A program made the position numbers and the translations under genes. Below, piece by piece: positions 35,520 through 43,135 of a DNA stretch of 64,000 nt. Location: NCBI RefSeq assembly GCF_046097105.1, contig NZ_CP175562.1, forward strand, positions 1,550,001 through 1,614,000, read 5' to 3'. The stretch's first letter is position 1; every line of letters starts with the position of its first letter. The stretch is from Natroniella sp046097105. Its GTDB lineage: Bacteria > Bacillota > Halanaerobiia > Halobacteroidales > Halobacteroidaceae. Below the pieces are notes generated by a model that was not told where the DNA came from, searched no databases, and saw only the letters and a program-made list of their open reading frames with translations.

Positions 35520-36546
35520 CTTCTAATCCCCTCAATGCTAAACCTAAACTGACTGCCATTAAAGCAAATTTATCACGCAAATAATGGCTAGTAAATTTTT
35601 CAGAATCAAAATCAATTATTGCTAATTGTTTACCAACCCCTACCCTTAATTGTAGTTTCTGTTGTAAAAACTCTTTCAACCCCTTTAACTTAGCTCCTCC
35701 ACCAGTCAAAGTGATTCTCTGGGGAGCATCGTTTTTAAACTTTAATTGAAAATAATCGATTGCCCGTTTAACTTCTTTTAGCAAAGTTATTGAAGTATTA
35801 GTTATCATTCCTGACTTAAATAAATTCTGATTCTTTTTATATCTTCTTGCTTCCCTTAAATTAATACTCTGCTCACTTTTAACCTTAACCTCTTCTGAAA
35901 AATCCCTGCCTCCCACAGATAAAACACGCCTAAATACAAACTTACCTTGTTTAAATGCTACAAATTCAGTTTCATCTTTTCCTAAATCAAGCAAAATCAG
36001 ATCATCCTTTATATTCTCTTGACTAAGTAAGCTCCTTTGTAAAGCCAACATCTCAATATCAACAGCTTTAACTTGTAAACCAACCCTTTCTATTAAGCTA
36101 ACATAATCTAATACAATCTCTTTTTTAACAGCTACTAAAAGTAACTCAATCTCTGTCTTCTTCTGCTCAATTATATGATAATCTAAAACCACTTCCTGTC
36201 TAGAAAATGGTAGATAATCTTCAGCTTCCCAGATAACTATTTCTGCTAATTCTTCTAGCTCCATTTGTGGCAAGTTTAATTTTTTAACAAATAATTTACT
36301 ACCTGACATAGCTACCACAACCTCTTGCCCTTGTAAATCATATTCAGTTACAAGCAACTCCAAAACCTCTTGTAACTCCTCTTCCTTCTTAATTACTCCC
36401 TCTTGAATAACCCCTTCAGGCAACTTTTTAATAATACACTCCTGTAACTTAGGGACTTGAGAATCCCTTACTAACTGGGCCAACTTCACTGAATCAGCTC
36501 CAATATCCAAACCTAATGAAAATTTATTATTATTCCTTGACCACAC
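35512..36546 (-). CDS. pilM: PilM-like actin-fold protein
   Basis: 344-residue FtsA/actin-fold protein, the cytoplasmic member of the PilMNO complex. Markers are SLGLDIGADSVKLAQL, the LPEGVIQEGVIKKEEEL stretch, LILLDLGKDETEFVAF and ITLTGGGAKLKGLKEFL. It starts 5 bases after the pseudopilin-like gene upstream, within a single operon. Confidence 0.92.
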   Translation of the reverse strand: MWSRNNNKFSLGLDIGADSVKLAQLVRDSQVPKLQECIIKKLPEGVIQEGVIKKEEELQEVLELLVTEYDLQGQEVVVAMSGSKLFVKKLNLPQMELEELAEIVIWEAEDYLPFSRQEVVLDYHIIEQKKTEIELLLVAVKKEIVLDYVSLIERVGLQVKAVDIEMLALQRSLLSQENIKDDLILLDLGKDETEFVAFKQGKFVFRRVLSVGGRDFSEEVKVKSEQSINLREARRYKKNQNLFKSGMITNTSITLLKEVKRAIDYFQLKFKNDAPQRITLTGGGAKLKGLKEFLQQKLQLRVGVGKQLAIIDFDSEKFTSHYLRDKFALMAVSLGLALRGLEDD

Positions 36547-36551
36547 CTTGA

Positions 36552-37361
36552 TTAACCTCCTAAATCTAAAGCTATTCTTTTATTATACTTTTGCTCAGCT
36601 TGCTCAAGCTCTATCTCAATCTGCAATAAACCTGCCTTAACTGTAACTAGATCCTCTAGTTGTTCATAAGTATTATTACCAACCCCTGCAACTTCTTTTA
36701 ATTGCTCTATCTTTATATACCTGCCTTCTTGTTGACGATGAGTAACTATTTCTTCAGCTAAAGATTTGCCAATCTCAGGTAAAGTCTGTAATACAATCTG
36801 ACAAGCAGTATTGAGATTAATATTTCCAGTTGAATCGACTGTGATATAATCCTTAATAGTCTGATAGGTCGTCTGACCAATACCTGCAAGCTTTAAAATT
36901 TCTGCCTGCTCATCATAATAACGATTATTAATTATCCTTTCTGCTAATGTTTTACCAACCCCTGACAATGACTCTAACATCTCTTGGCTATGTAGATTCA
37001 AATTAACTTGAGCAGCTTGGTCTGTAATCTCTACTATTTTATAATCAATTTTAACTACCTCATCATACAGCTTACTTTCAATCTCTTCTGTCCCTTCAAA
37101 GGAAATTGTGGCCAGCTCTTCTCTGGTCACTAATTGATCGGTCAACTGCTCTGCTAATTCTACAATCACTTGATGGCCAATTACTACTTCTAATCCTTCC
37201 TGCCAATAACCTTCCTGAACCATCTGTTGATAATTAGCAGTAATCTGTAATTCATTAGTTACTAACTGCACAAACAAAGGAATTAAACTCCCAATCACAA
37301 CCAAGATAATTATAACAAAGATTGTAATATACCCTTGCTCTTCTCTAATCATTGCTTTCAC
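36552..37361 (-). CDS. GspK/PilX-like protein with two ComEA-like HhH modules
   Basis: 269 residues. A prepilin-like N-terminal hydrophobic helix (about 10-33; EEQGYITIFVIIILVVIGS) lacks the classic G^FTLxE site. The middle is alpha/beta. The C-terminal half holds two helix-hairpin-helix modules, NLNLHSQEMLESLSGVGKTL (about 120-170) and INLNTACQIVLQTLPEIGKSL (about 178-240), each with a second hairpin (LAGIGQTTY, VAGVGNNTY). INLNTA is the start of ComEA DNA-binding domains. It may be a GspK-type tip protein or a membrane-anchored DNA binder. Gene order between the GspJ-like gene and pilM fits GspK. Confidence 0.7.
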   Translation of the reverse strand: MKAMIREEQGYITIFVIIILVVIGSLIPLFVQLVTNELQITANYQQMVQEGYWQEGLEVVIGHQVIVELAEQLTDQLVTREELATISFEGTEEIESKLYDEVVKIDYKIVEITDQAAQVNLNLHSQEMLESLSGVGKTLAERIINNRYYDEQAEILKLAGIGQTTYQTIKDYITVDSTGNINLNTACQIVLQTLPEIGKSLAEEIVTHRQQEGRYIKIEQLKEVAGVGNNTYEQLEDLVTVKAGLLQIEIELEQAEQKYNKRIALDLGG

Positions 37362-37366
37362 CCAAT

Positions 37367-37813
37367 CTATCTATTAATAACTAATCCTGTCTCCAACTCT
37401 CTTTTCAACTCATCTTTCTCTGCCACCAATTTAATAACTAATAAATCATCAGCCACCAATTCAAATTTCAGATCACTGATTCGATTACTGATCAAATTTA
37501 GATCATCATTATGGGCCAACCCTATTTCTGACTTGTAATAAATCTCTTGCTCATCAAATTGCTGATCATAAAAAGAGATTCTTTGCTGCTCAACAGTAAT
37601 TATTTGCTTAGCTGAGCGTAAATTATTTACTAACTGGTTCATACTGATCCTCAACTCCTGTTGTAACTGCGAATGTAAATTACTATTTAGCCAAGTTGTG
37701 ATTAACACTCTATTAATTCCTATTAAAGAGCCCATTAGAATCCCTAAAATTGAAATTACCACCATCATCTCCACTACTGTATAACCATCATCCCCACCAA
37801 ACAAATTATTCAT
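37367..37813 (-). CDS. GspJ-like minor prepilin
   Basis: 148 residues from ATG 37813 (MNNLFGGDDGYTVVEMMVV). The type III leader ends at G, with Y as +1 and E at +5, as required by the prepilin peptidase; the hydrophobic N-terminal helix follows. The rest resembles PulJ/GspJ minor pseudopilins (LQQELRISMNQLVNNLRSAKQI). The open frame extends upstream into the next gene, but the ATG is just after that gene's stop. Confidence 0.8.
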   Translation of the reverse strand: MNNLFGGDDGYTVVEMMVVISILGILMGSLIGINRVLITTWLNSNLHSQLQQELRISMNQLVNNLRSAKQIITVEQQRISFYDQQFDEQEIYYKSEIGLAHNDDLNLISNRISDLKFELVADDLLVIKLVAEKDELKRELETGLVINR

Positions 37814-37824
37814 TTTAATCCACC

Positions 37825-38181
37825 CTAAACCAATCGAGAACCAAATGTCTCTAATTCTACTTTTAATTCTTCTTGCCAATAGACTCTAACTATTATCTGC
37901 TTTAAATCCTCTTCAATCTGCTCAACTTCAACTGAATACTGATAACCACTAGTCTCACCTACTGGTTGTTGATAAATAGTCATCAACTCCTCAAATTCTT
38001 GATTTTTTTCTTCTTCTATTTTTAGTTGGGCCAAAGCAGTAGCCTCAGTAATAACTGAAGCAGTAGCCAATTTTTCTGTAGTGCTAGCTACCGTATTAGC
38101 TACTGGAATTAACAAAACTCCAATGACCGTAATCACTATTAACAACTCAATTACAGTAAATCCTTCTGTTTCAGACACCAC
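37825..38181 (-). CDS. GspI-like minor prepilin
   Basis: 118 residues with a cleavage site TEG^FTVIELLIVI near the start, a hydrophobic helix and a short globular part (TALAQLKIEEEKNQEFEEL). Size and position after the GspH-like gene match GspI/PulI. Starts at GTG 38181 behind AGGGGTG. Confidence 0.8.
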   Translation of the reverse strand: MVSETEGFTVIELLIVITVIGVLLIPVANTVASTTEKLATASVITEATALAQLKIEEEKNQEFEELMTIYQQPVGETSGYQYSVEVEQIEEDLKQIIVRVYWQEELKVELETFGSRLV

Positions 38182-38188
38182 TACACCC

Positions 38189-38671
38189 CTATTCTAAATT
38201 AAGCTCGCCAGCATTAGAAGAATAGACTATCTTCCTTGTACCATAATCCTCTAATTCAAGTTTGATCCCACCATTATGTCCCGCCAAATTCCCTAATTTC
38301 TTAAAGAAGACAGCTCGCTCTGCATTAAATCCTTCAGTTACAAGCTCAGTATATTCAGGTAAAGTAACCTCTTTGATCATTAGCTGTTCAAATTCAACTT
38401 TTCTTATAACTTTAGGTTCTAGCTGATCTTTAACTATTGCATACTTATCTCGAGTTAAATCAAAGATAACTCCCCATTCTTCCTGATTAATAACTGCCTG
38501 CTGGCGAGCCCATTTCAAATCACTGACCAACTGATTAATTGTAGTTTCTAATTCAAGATAATCTAAATAACTATTAAATGTAGGGCCAACTAAAAGCAAT
38601 AACCCACTCATAATTGCACAAACGACTAACAGTTCTACTAAGGTAAACCCCTGCTGTTGATTAATCTTCAT
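38189..38671 (-). CDS. GspH-like minor prepilin
   Basis: 160 residues from ATG 38671; prepilin cleavage site QQG^FTLVELLVV near residue 8. The body (SYLDYLELETTINQLVSDLKWARQQAVINQ, given as its start ETTINQLVSDLKWARQQA) matches the GspH/FimT pattern. It starts inside the last codons of the GspG-like gene, an overlap of 11 bases. Confidence 0.82.
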   Translation of the reverse strand: MKINQQQGFTLVELLVVCAIMSGLLLLVGPTFNSYLDYLELETTINQLVSDLKWARQQAVINQEEWGVIFDLTRDKYAIVKDQLEPKVIRKVEFEQLMIKEVTLPEYTELVTEGFNAERAVFFKKLGNLAGHNGGIKLELEDYGTRKIVYSSNAGELNLE

Positions 38672-39071
38672 TATCTTCTTCAATTAATCCCTTATCGGTT
38701 TGATAATAATATTGTAATCCATCAATCTTAAATGAAATTTCAAATCCTTCAGTCTCGTCTAATAAAGAATAGGAAAAGTCTTCGATATTTAAATCATCCA
38801 GTGTAGCTAGATTGATATAATCTTCAATTTCACCATGTAAACCCTCATAATTATCCTCATCTCCTTTTGGATAATCCCCCTCCACCAAATAATGCATTTG
38901 TATTGCTTCAGCAATATTCGTAATCTGGGTCAAAGCCACTTGCTTTTCTGCCCGTCCTTTTAACTGAGCAACTTGAGGTATGGCTAAACTGGTAAATATT
39001 CCAATAATTGCAATAACGATCATCAATTCAATCAGAGTAAATCCTTCCTCACCAACAATATAATCCTTCAT
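38661..39071 (-). CDS. GspG/PilA-like major prepilin
   Basis: 136 residues. Leader MKDYIVGEEG is followed by FTLIELMIVIAIIGIFTSLA, a textbook prepilin helix with E at +5. The C-terminal part keeps the GspG features AIQMHYLVEGDYPKGDEDN and an acidic end. Of the four prepilins it is most like the major pseudopilin and lies directly after pilC. Confidence 0.85.
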   Translation of the reverse strand: MKDYIVGEEGFTLIELMIVIAIIGIFTSLAIPQVAQLKGRAEKQVALTQITNIAEAIQMHYLVEGDYPKGDEDNYEGLHGEIEDYINLATLDDLNIEDFSYSLLDETEGFEISFKIDGLQYYYQTDKGLIEEDNED

Positions 39072-39084
39072 CTTACTCTCTCCT

Positions 39085-40296
39085 TTAAAGATAATTGATT
39101 AAATTAAAAATAGGTAATAAAATAGAGAGGATAACCCCAGCAACAATAACTGATAAAACCAAGATCAATACGGGCTCAGCTAATGAAGTAATTAACTCTA
39201 GGTCCGTCTCTAGCTCCTGCTCATAATAATCTGCAACCTTAAGCAGTACCTTTCCTAACTGACCAGTCTCCTCTCCAACACTGACCATCTGCAATACCAT
39301 CTCTGGCAATAGTCCAATACCTCCTAGAGCATTACGAAGGCTACCTCCTTCTTTTACCGTCTGTTGAACTCGTTTCAACTTTCTTTCAACCACCTTATTA
39401 TTCACAATCTTTTCTATACTCACTAACGCTGGTAACAAACTAACTCCATTCAATAATAAAGTCCCTAAGGTTCTTGTGATTCTAGTTACCATAATTTTTA
39501 AGATTAAATTATTAATTAAAGGTACTTTCAATAACAACTGATCCAATAAAGAACGCCCTTGCTTACTTTTAAAGTAAATGACTGTAGTAATTGACAAAGT
39601 AACCAACCCCAATAAAATAAGCAACCAATATCCAGTCAAGACTTCTGTTATCTGTAATAGGCTTCGGGTTATCAATGGTAGATTTAAATTATAGGTAGCA
39701 AATACTTCTGTAAATAAAGGTAGTACAACATAAAAGATAAATAACAACAAACCACAAGCAACAGCTACAATAAAGAGCGGATAAGCTAAAATTGCTCGTA
39801 ACTTCTTCCTTAATTGTAACTGTTTTTCAAAATAAGTTGCTAAATCAGTTACCACAGCAGCCAAACAGTCCCCTTCCTCTCCAGCTGCAATCATATTAAT
39901 TACTAAATTTGAAAATATATTAGAATGTCTTCCAACTGCGGTCGATAACCTTTTACCTTGTTCAACATCTTCTTTGATCTGATTGATTATTGAATCTAAA
40001 TTAGAATTAGTAAACTGCTCTGCTAAAAGCGATAAAGAGCTTGCCAATGGCAAACCACTATCAACCATTGTAGCAAATTGGCGCATAAAAGTAGCTAATT
40101 CTTGATATGTTATTTTGGTAAATAATTTACCAAAAAGATTCTTATTAACTTTATTTTTCTGCTCAGCTTCAAGACCAATAATATAATACCCCTCTTGCTT
40201 CAACCTCTTGGCTGCAATCATTTCATCTTTAGCTTCTATGCTACCCCTCTTTTTAGTTCCAGTTGCTGATATAACCTGATAATTAAAGATTTTCAT
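39085..40296 (-). CDS. PilC/GspF-like platform protein
   Basis: 403-residue inner-membrane platform protein with two homologous GspF domains (about 60-185 and 265-390) and three transmembrane helices. The markers are FMRQFATMVDSGLPLASSLSLLAEQ (first part shown), AGEEGDCLAAV and, in the second domain, MVSVGEETGQLGKVL. It starts at ATG 40296, one base before the pilB stop. Confidence 0.93.
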   Translation of the reverse strand: MKIFNYQVISATGTKKRGSIEAKDEMIAAKRLKQEGYYIIGLEAEQKNKVNKNLFGKLFTKITYQELATFMRQFATMVDSGLPLASSLSLLAEQFTNSNLDSIINQIKEDVEQGKRLSTAVGRHSNIFSNLVINMIAAGEEGDCLAAVVTDLATYFEKQLQLRKKLRAILAYPLFIVAVACGLLLFIFYVVLPLFTEVFATYNLNLPLITRSLLQITEVLTGYWLLILLGLVTLSITTVIYFKSKQGRSLLDQLLLKVPLINNLILKIMVTRITRTLGTLLLNGVSLLPALVSIEKIVNNKVVERKLKRVQQTVKEGGSLRNALGGIGLLPEMVLQMVSVGEETGQLGKVLLKVADYYEQELETDLELITSLAEPVLILVLSVIVAGVILSILLPIFNLINYL

Positions 40297-41598
40297 TTAA
40301 CTTGACACCTTAACTTCAGTTTCTAATCGCGATGTTACTCTCTTTACCTCTGCTAAAGTTGTTATACCCACTTTAGCTTTCCGAATTCCACTTTCAGATA
40401 GAGAATCCATTCCTTGCTTCAAAACAAATCTTTTTAGTTGAGTACTAGAAACACCTTCAGTAATAAGTCTTCTTAAATTATGATCTAAGTTTAGAACTTC
40501 ATAAATAACAGTCCGTCCCTGATAACCTAGATAATTACACTCTGAACAACCTACTCCCCGATAAAAAGTCTCACCAACTACTAGTTGCTCCTTAAAATAA
40601 AATTGCTCACTTTCAGCTACTTTTAATCGATACTCTTCCTTACAATTATCACAAATTTTACGTACCAGTCGTTGAGCTATAATTCCTACTACTGAAGAAG
40701 CAACTAAAAAACCCTCAACCCCCATCTCAATCAACCTAATCACAGAACTGACAGCATCATTAGTATGGATCGTACTCAAAACTAGATGCCCAGTTAATGA
40801 TGACTGAATAGCTATTTTTGCTGTTTCGTAATCCCTAATTTCTCCGACCATGATTATATCAGGATCTTGACGTAAGATTGCTCGTAAGCCTGTTGCAAAA
40901 CCGAGATTAACTTTAGAGTTGATCTGAACTTGATTAATCCCTGACAATCGATATTCAACTGGATCTTCAATAGTGATAATATTACTGGTAGTTGAATTTA
41001 GTTGTTTTATAATTGAATATAAAGTCGTCGTCTTACCACTACCTGTTGGCCCGGAAACTAAGATCAACCCATGTGATTGATTAATCATCCTTTTAATTTT
41101 AGGAATTACTTGACAACCAAAGCCCAATTCCTCCAAGTCAAACAATAAGTTCCCCTTATCCAAAATTCTGATTACTACTTTTTCTCCAACTACCGTTGGT
41201 AAAATAGCAATTCTCAAATCAATCTGCCGTTCTTTATAACTCCACTTTTTTCTCCCATCTTGGGGTACCCTCTTAATGGCAATATCTAAATCAGCCATAA
41301 TCTTAATTCTTGATACTAAAGCAGGCTGAACCCCCTGCGGTAGAGTCAATGCTTCCTGTAATAAACCATCAATTCGATATCTAACCCTCAACTTCTCTCC
41401 TACTACTTCAAGATGAATATCACTCACCTTTGCTTTAATTGCTTGGTTAATGATCAAATCAACTATTTCTATCATTGTTGCTATAGCTAATTCATCTTTG
41501 GTAATATTAAAGTACTTCTTTTTTAATTCTATCTTATCCAAGTGTTCAATAATTTCATTTTCAACTTCATAATACTTACCAAGTTCAGATTGCTCCAT
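40297..41598 (-). CDS. PilB/GspE-like assembly ATPase
   Basis: 433-residue hexameric ATPase that drives pilus or pseudopilus assembly. Walker A is VSGPTGSGKTTTLYSII, Walker B IIMVGEIRDYETAKIA, with the histidine box STIHTNDAVSSVIRL. A C-terminal zinc-binding region has CDNC and CSECNYLGYQGR. ATG 41598 follows AGGTGGG; the frame is open 36 codons further but crosses a terminator. The N-terminal domain is short. It is the first gene of the eleven-gene operon ending at 33960. No retraction ATPase PilT is in the window. Confidence 0.92.
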   Translation of the reverse strand: MEQSELGKYYEVENEIIEHLDKIELKKKYFNITKDELAIATMIEIVDLIINQAIKAKVSDIHLEVVGEKLRVRYRIDGLLQEALTLPQGVQPALVSRIKIMADLDIAIKRVPQDGRKKWSYKERQIDLRIAILPTVVGEKVVIRILDKGNLLFDLEELGFGCQVIPKIKRMINQSHGLILVSGPTGSGKTTTLYSIIKQLNSTTSNIITIEDPVEYRLSGINQVQINSKVNLGFATGLRAILRQDPDIIMVGEIRDYETAKIAIQSSLTGHLVLSTIHTNDAVSSVIRLIEMGVEGFLVASSVVGIIAQRLVRKICDNCKEEYRLKVAESEQFYFKEQLVVGETFYRGVGCSECNYLGYQGRTVIYEVLNLDHNLRRLITEGVSSTQLKRFVLKQGMDSLSESGIRKAKVGITTLAEVKRVTSRLETEVKVSS

Positions 41599-41689
41599 TA
41601 TCTTATCCCACCTAGCTTCTGACTGATTTACTAGTATTTTATCTATATTTTGGAAGATTATACATAGCAATTTGTTTTTATTGACTCCA

Positions 41690-41727
41690 AATACTAAACC
41701 CTGCATCTAAAATAGGATGCAGGGTTA
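41690..41727 (-). terminator. Terminator after the YtxH/DUF5132-like gene
   Basis: AACCCTGCATC and GATGCAGGGTT pair perfectly over 11 bp (41697-41707 and 41716-41726); only a short TTTAGTATTT follows on the minus strand. It separates the small-gene cluster from pilB. Confidence 0.65.
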
Positions 41728-41738
41728 CTAATTTCAAA

Positions 41739-42083
41739 TTATTCTGTTTCATTTTTTATATCAGCTACTTCCTGTTGTAGTTCTTTTACAGTACTAATCA
41801 ACTCTTTCATCTGCTCCCTTTCTTCTCTTAATTCATTATAAATCATAGCCATTTCTTGGTTTGCTCGTTGATCTGACATATTTCCAACTAACCCAGTCAT
41901 CTTTTCTTTTCCATCATCCATTACTTGCGAAGCCATACTTCCAGCTGTTAATGCTCCCTGCACTCCTTTAACTGCTACATTTCTAGCATTCCGCTTTAAA
42001 GTTGGCCCTAATAAATAAGTTGCAGCAGCTATTCCGATACCTAACACAAAGTTTTGAGTTCCAAATGGCTTTAAAAGTTTCAT
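41739..42083 (-). CDS. Small single-span protein, DUF5132/YtxH-like
   Basis: 114 residues. One membrane helix at about 11-30 (FVLGIGIAAATYLLGPTLKR) is followed by a basic segment (RNARNVAVKGVQG), an amphipathic helix and a C-terminal coiled coil (IYNELREEREQMKELISTVKELQQ, as two blocks). The pattern of membrane helix, then KxxxAKA-like basic patch, then acidic helix is that of DUF5132/YtxH-like proteins found beside P-type ATPases. YLLGPTLK is echoed by YLLGPLLK in the small protein at 46209. Function inferred only from context: partner or scaffold of a metal ATPase. Confidence 0.5.
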   Translation of the reverse strand: MKLLKPFGTQNFVLGIGIAAATYLLGPTLKRNARNVAVKGVQGALTAGSMASQVMDDGKEKMTGLVGNMSDQRANQEMAMIYNELREEREQMKELISTVKELQQEVADIKNETE

Positions 42084-42107
42084 TTTCTGCCTCCCCTCTT
42101 AACTAAT

Positions 42108-42419
42108 CTACTGTTTTCGCTCTGAAATATTATGCTCACTATCTTCTATCAATTCAGTACTAAATTCTTCTTCCATAAATCCCTCTTCTAAATCTAACTT
42201 TCCTGCAAAGGAGCTCTGATTTCGTTTCATATTTTCATATTGAGCTTCAGCTATAATATCTTCAACCTCTTCTTTAAAACTGTATGTTGCTTCCTTAGTC
42301 AAATCTACAGCACTAAATACTTGGCTAGTAGTTGATACCGCCGCTTTTCTAAGCGGTTTTTTAAACTTCTTTAATCCACAAAAAGTAGCAATTCCATATA
42401 CTATCCCTAAAGGAATCAT
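42108..42419 (-). CDS. PacL/DUF1490-like small protein
   Basis: 103 residues. A hydrophobic N-terminus (IPLGIVYGIATFCGL) leads into KKPLRKAAVSTTSQVFSAVD and FKEEVEDIIAEAQYENMKRN, a pattern similar to mycobacterial PacL/DUF1490 proteins (PLREAAV-type patch, then an AEA-rich helix), which partner the P-ATPases CtpC, CtpG and CtpV. The C-terminus is acidic and contains one His (EEEFSTELIEDSEHN), but not the DLHDHDH metal motif of PacL1. It lies 24 bases upstream of the 41739 gene, in the same operon. Similarity is by eye. Confidence 0.5.
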   Translation of the reverse strand: MIPLGIVYGIATFCGLKKFKKPLRKAAVSTTSQVFSAVDLTKEATYSFKEEVEDIIAEAQYENMKRNQSSFAGKLDLEEGFMEEEFSTELIEDSEHNISERKQ

Positions 42420-42514
42420 TTAATCCCCCATTTCATTTGAAAATTCATAATACAGCTTTTACAATTAAGTTTAAAATATCAAAATCAAAACACTTTAAAA
42501 GATGGTATTTAATT

Positions 42515-42745
42515 TCAGCGCCCAAACATAAACACCTTAGTTATTGCTTTAATAATACCTTTTTCCTGATACTTTTCACTCAATTTGCTAGTTTCACTCC
42601 ATAATTTTTTAATATATTCTCTCCAAATATTAATAATCTCTTTTCTTTCCTGTGGGTTTTCTTTCATATATTTAAAGCTAGTTAATAAATTTTCTTTAAC
42701 CAATCTAATTGTTTGATTTAATTCACTACTTATCTTTTCTTTCAT
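42515..42745 (-). CDS. Small soluble hypothetical protein
   Basis: 76 residues, strongly charged and all-helical (MKEKISSELNQTIRLVKENL; WREYIKKLWSETSKLSEKYQ), with a hydrophobic tail (IIKAITKVFMFGR). ATG 42745 follows AAAGGAGG. It is the first gene of the small operon divergent from the P-type ATPase at 43136. I do not recognise the family; amphipathic helices suggest a peripheral membrane protein. Confidence 0.55.
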   Translation of the reverse strand: MKEKISSELNQTIRLVKENLLTSFKYMKENPQERKEIINIWREYIKKLWSETSKLSEKYQEKGIIKAITKVFMFGR

Positions 42746-43135
42746 TATAGCCTCCTTTCACGATTTTATAGTGCACAGTTTGTAAGTGATTATGTGTAAT
42801 CCAAGCTCAAAAAATTCTAACAAAGACTCTAAATAAGTTTTTAAAATATATTCCCTATATTTTTTAGCTATACACAATTAACTTAAAACTGAATTACTAT
42901 AAAACTTACAAAATAAAACTTATAAACTTAGGCTTTATAATTTAGTTAGAGCTAGAATTAAGTTTAACTTTCCTCTACTATTTGATAGTATAAGCTAAAA
43001 AAAATTAAATATTCAATCCTAATTGTCAGGAAAATATTACTTATAATCTTACTTGTTCTTGAATCTGTTTCTGTGTATTCAAATATCAATCTAGGTAATA
43101 CTACTTAATAAGAAAGTAGGGAAAGGAGTGACTAT
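42746..43135. other. Divergent intergenic region between the small-gene operon and the Ca-type ATPase
   Basis: About 390 A/T-rich bases, the only clear divergent promoter region in the window. It has no long reading frame. TTGAAT and ATTCAA form a spaced inverted repeat at about 43063-43086. Promoters for both directions must lie here, but no well-spaced -35/-10 pair stands out. Confidence 0.45.

Noticed and set aside
42900..42990. Possible fourth copy of the hairpin repeat
   Set aside because: It has scattered CTTA and TTAAG words, but no AATCGT, no apical stem and no arm pairing comparable with copies A-C.
43023..43047. TTGTCA and TATAAT before the plus-strand ATPase as a promoter
   Set aside because: The spacer is only 13 bases, too short for a standard sigma-A promoter.
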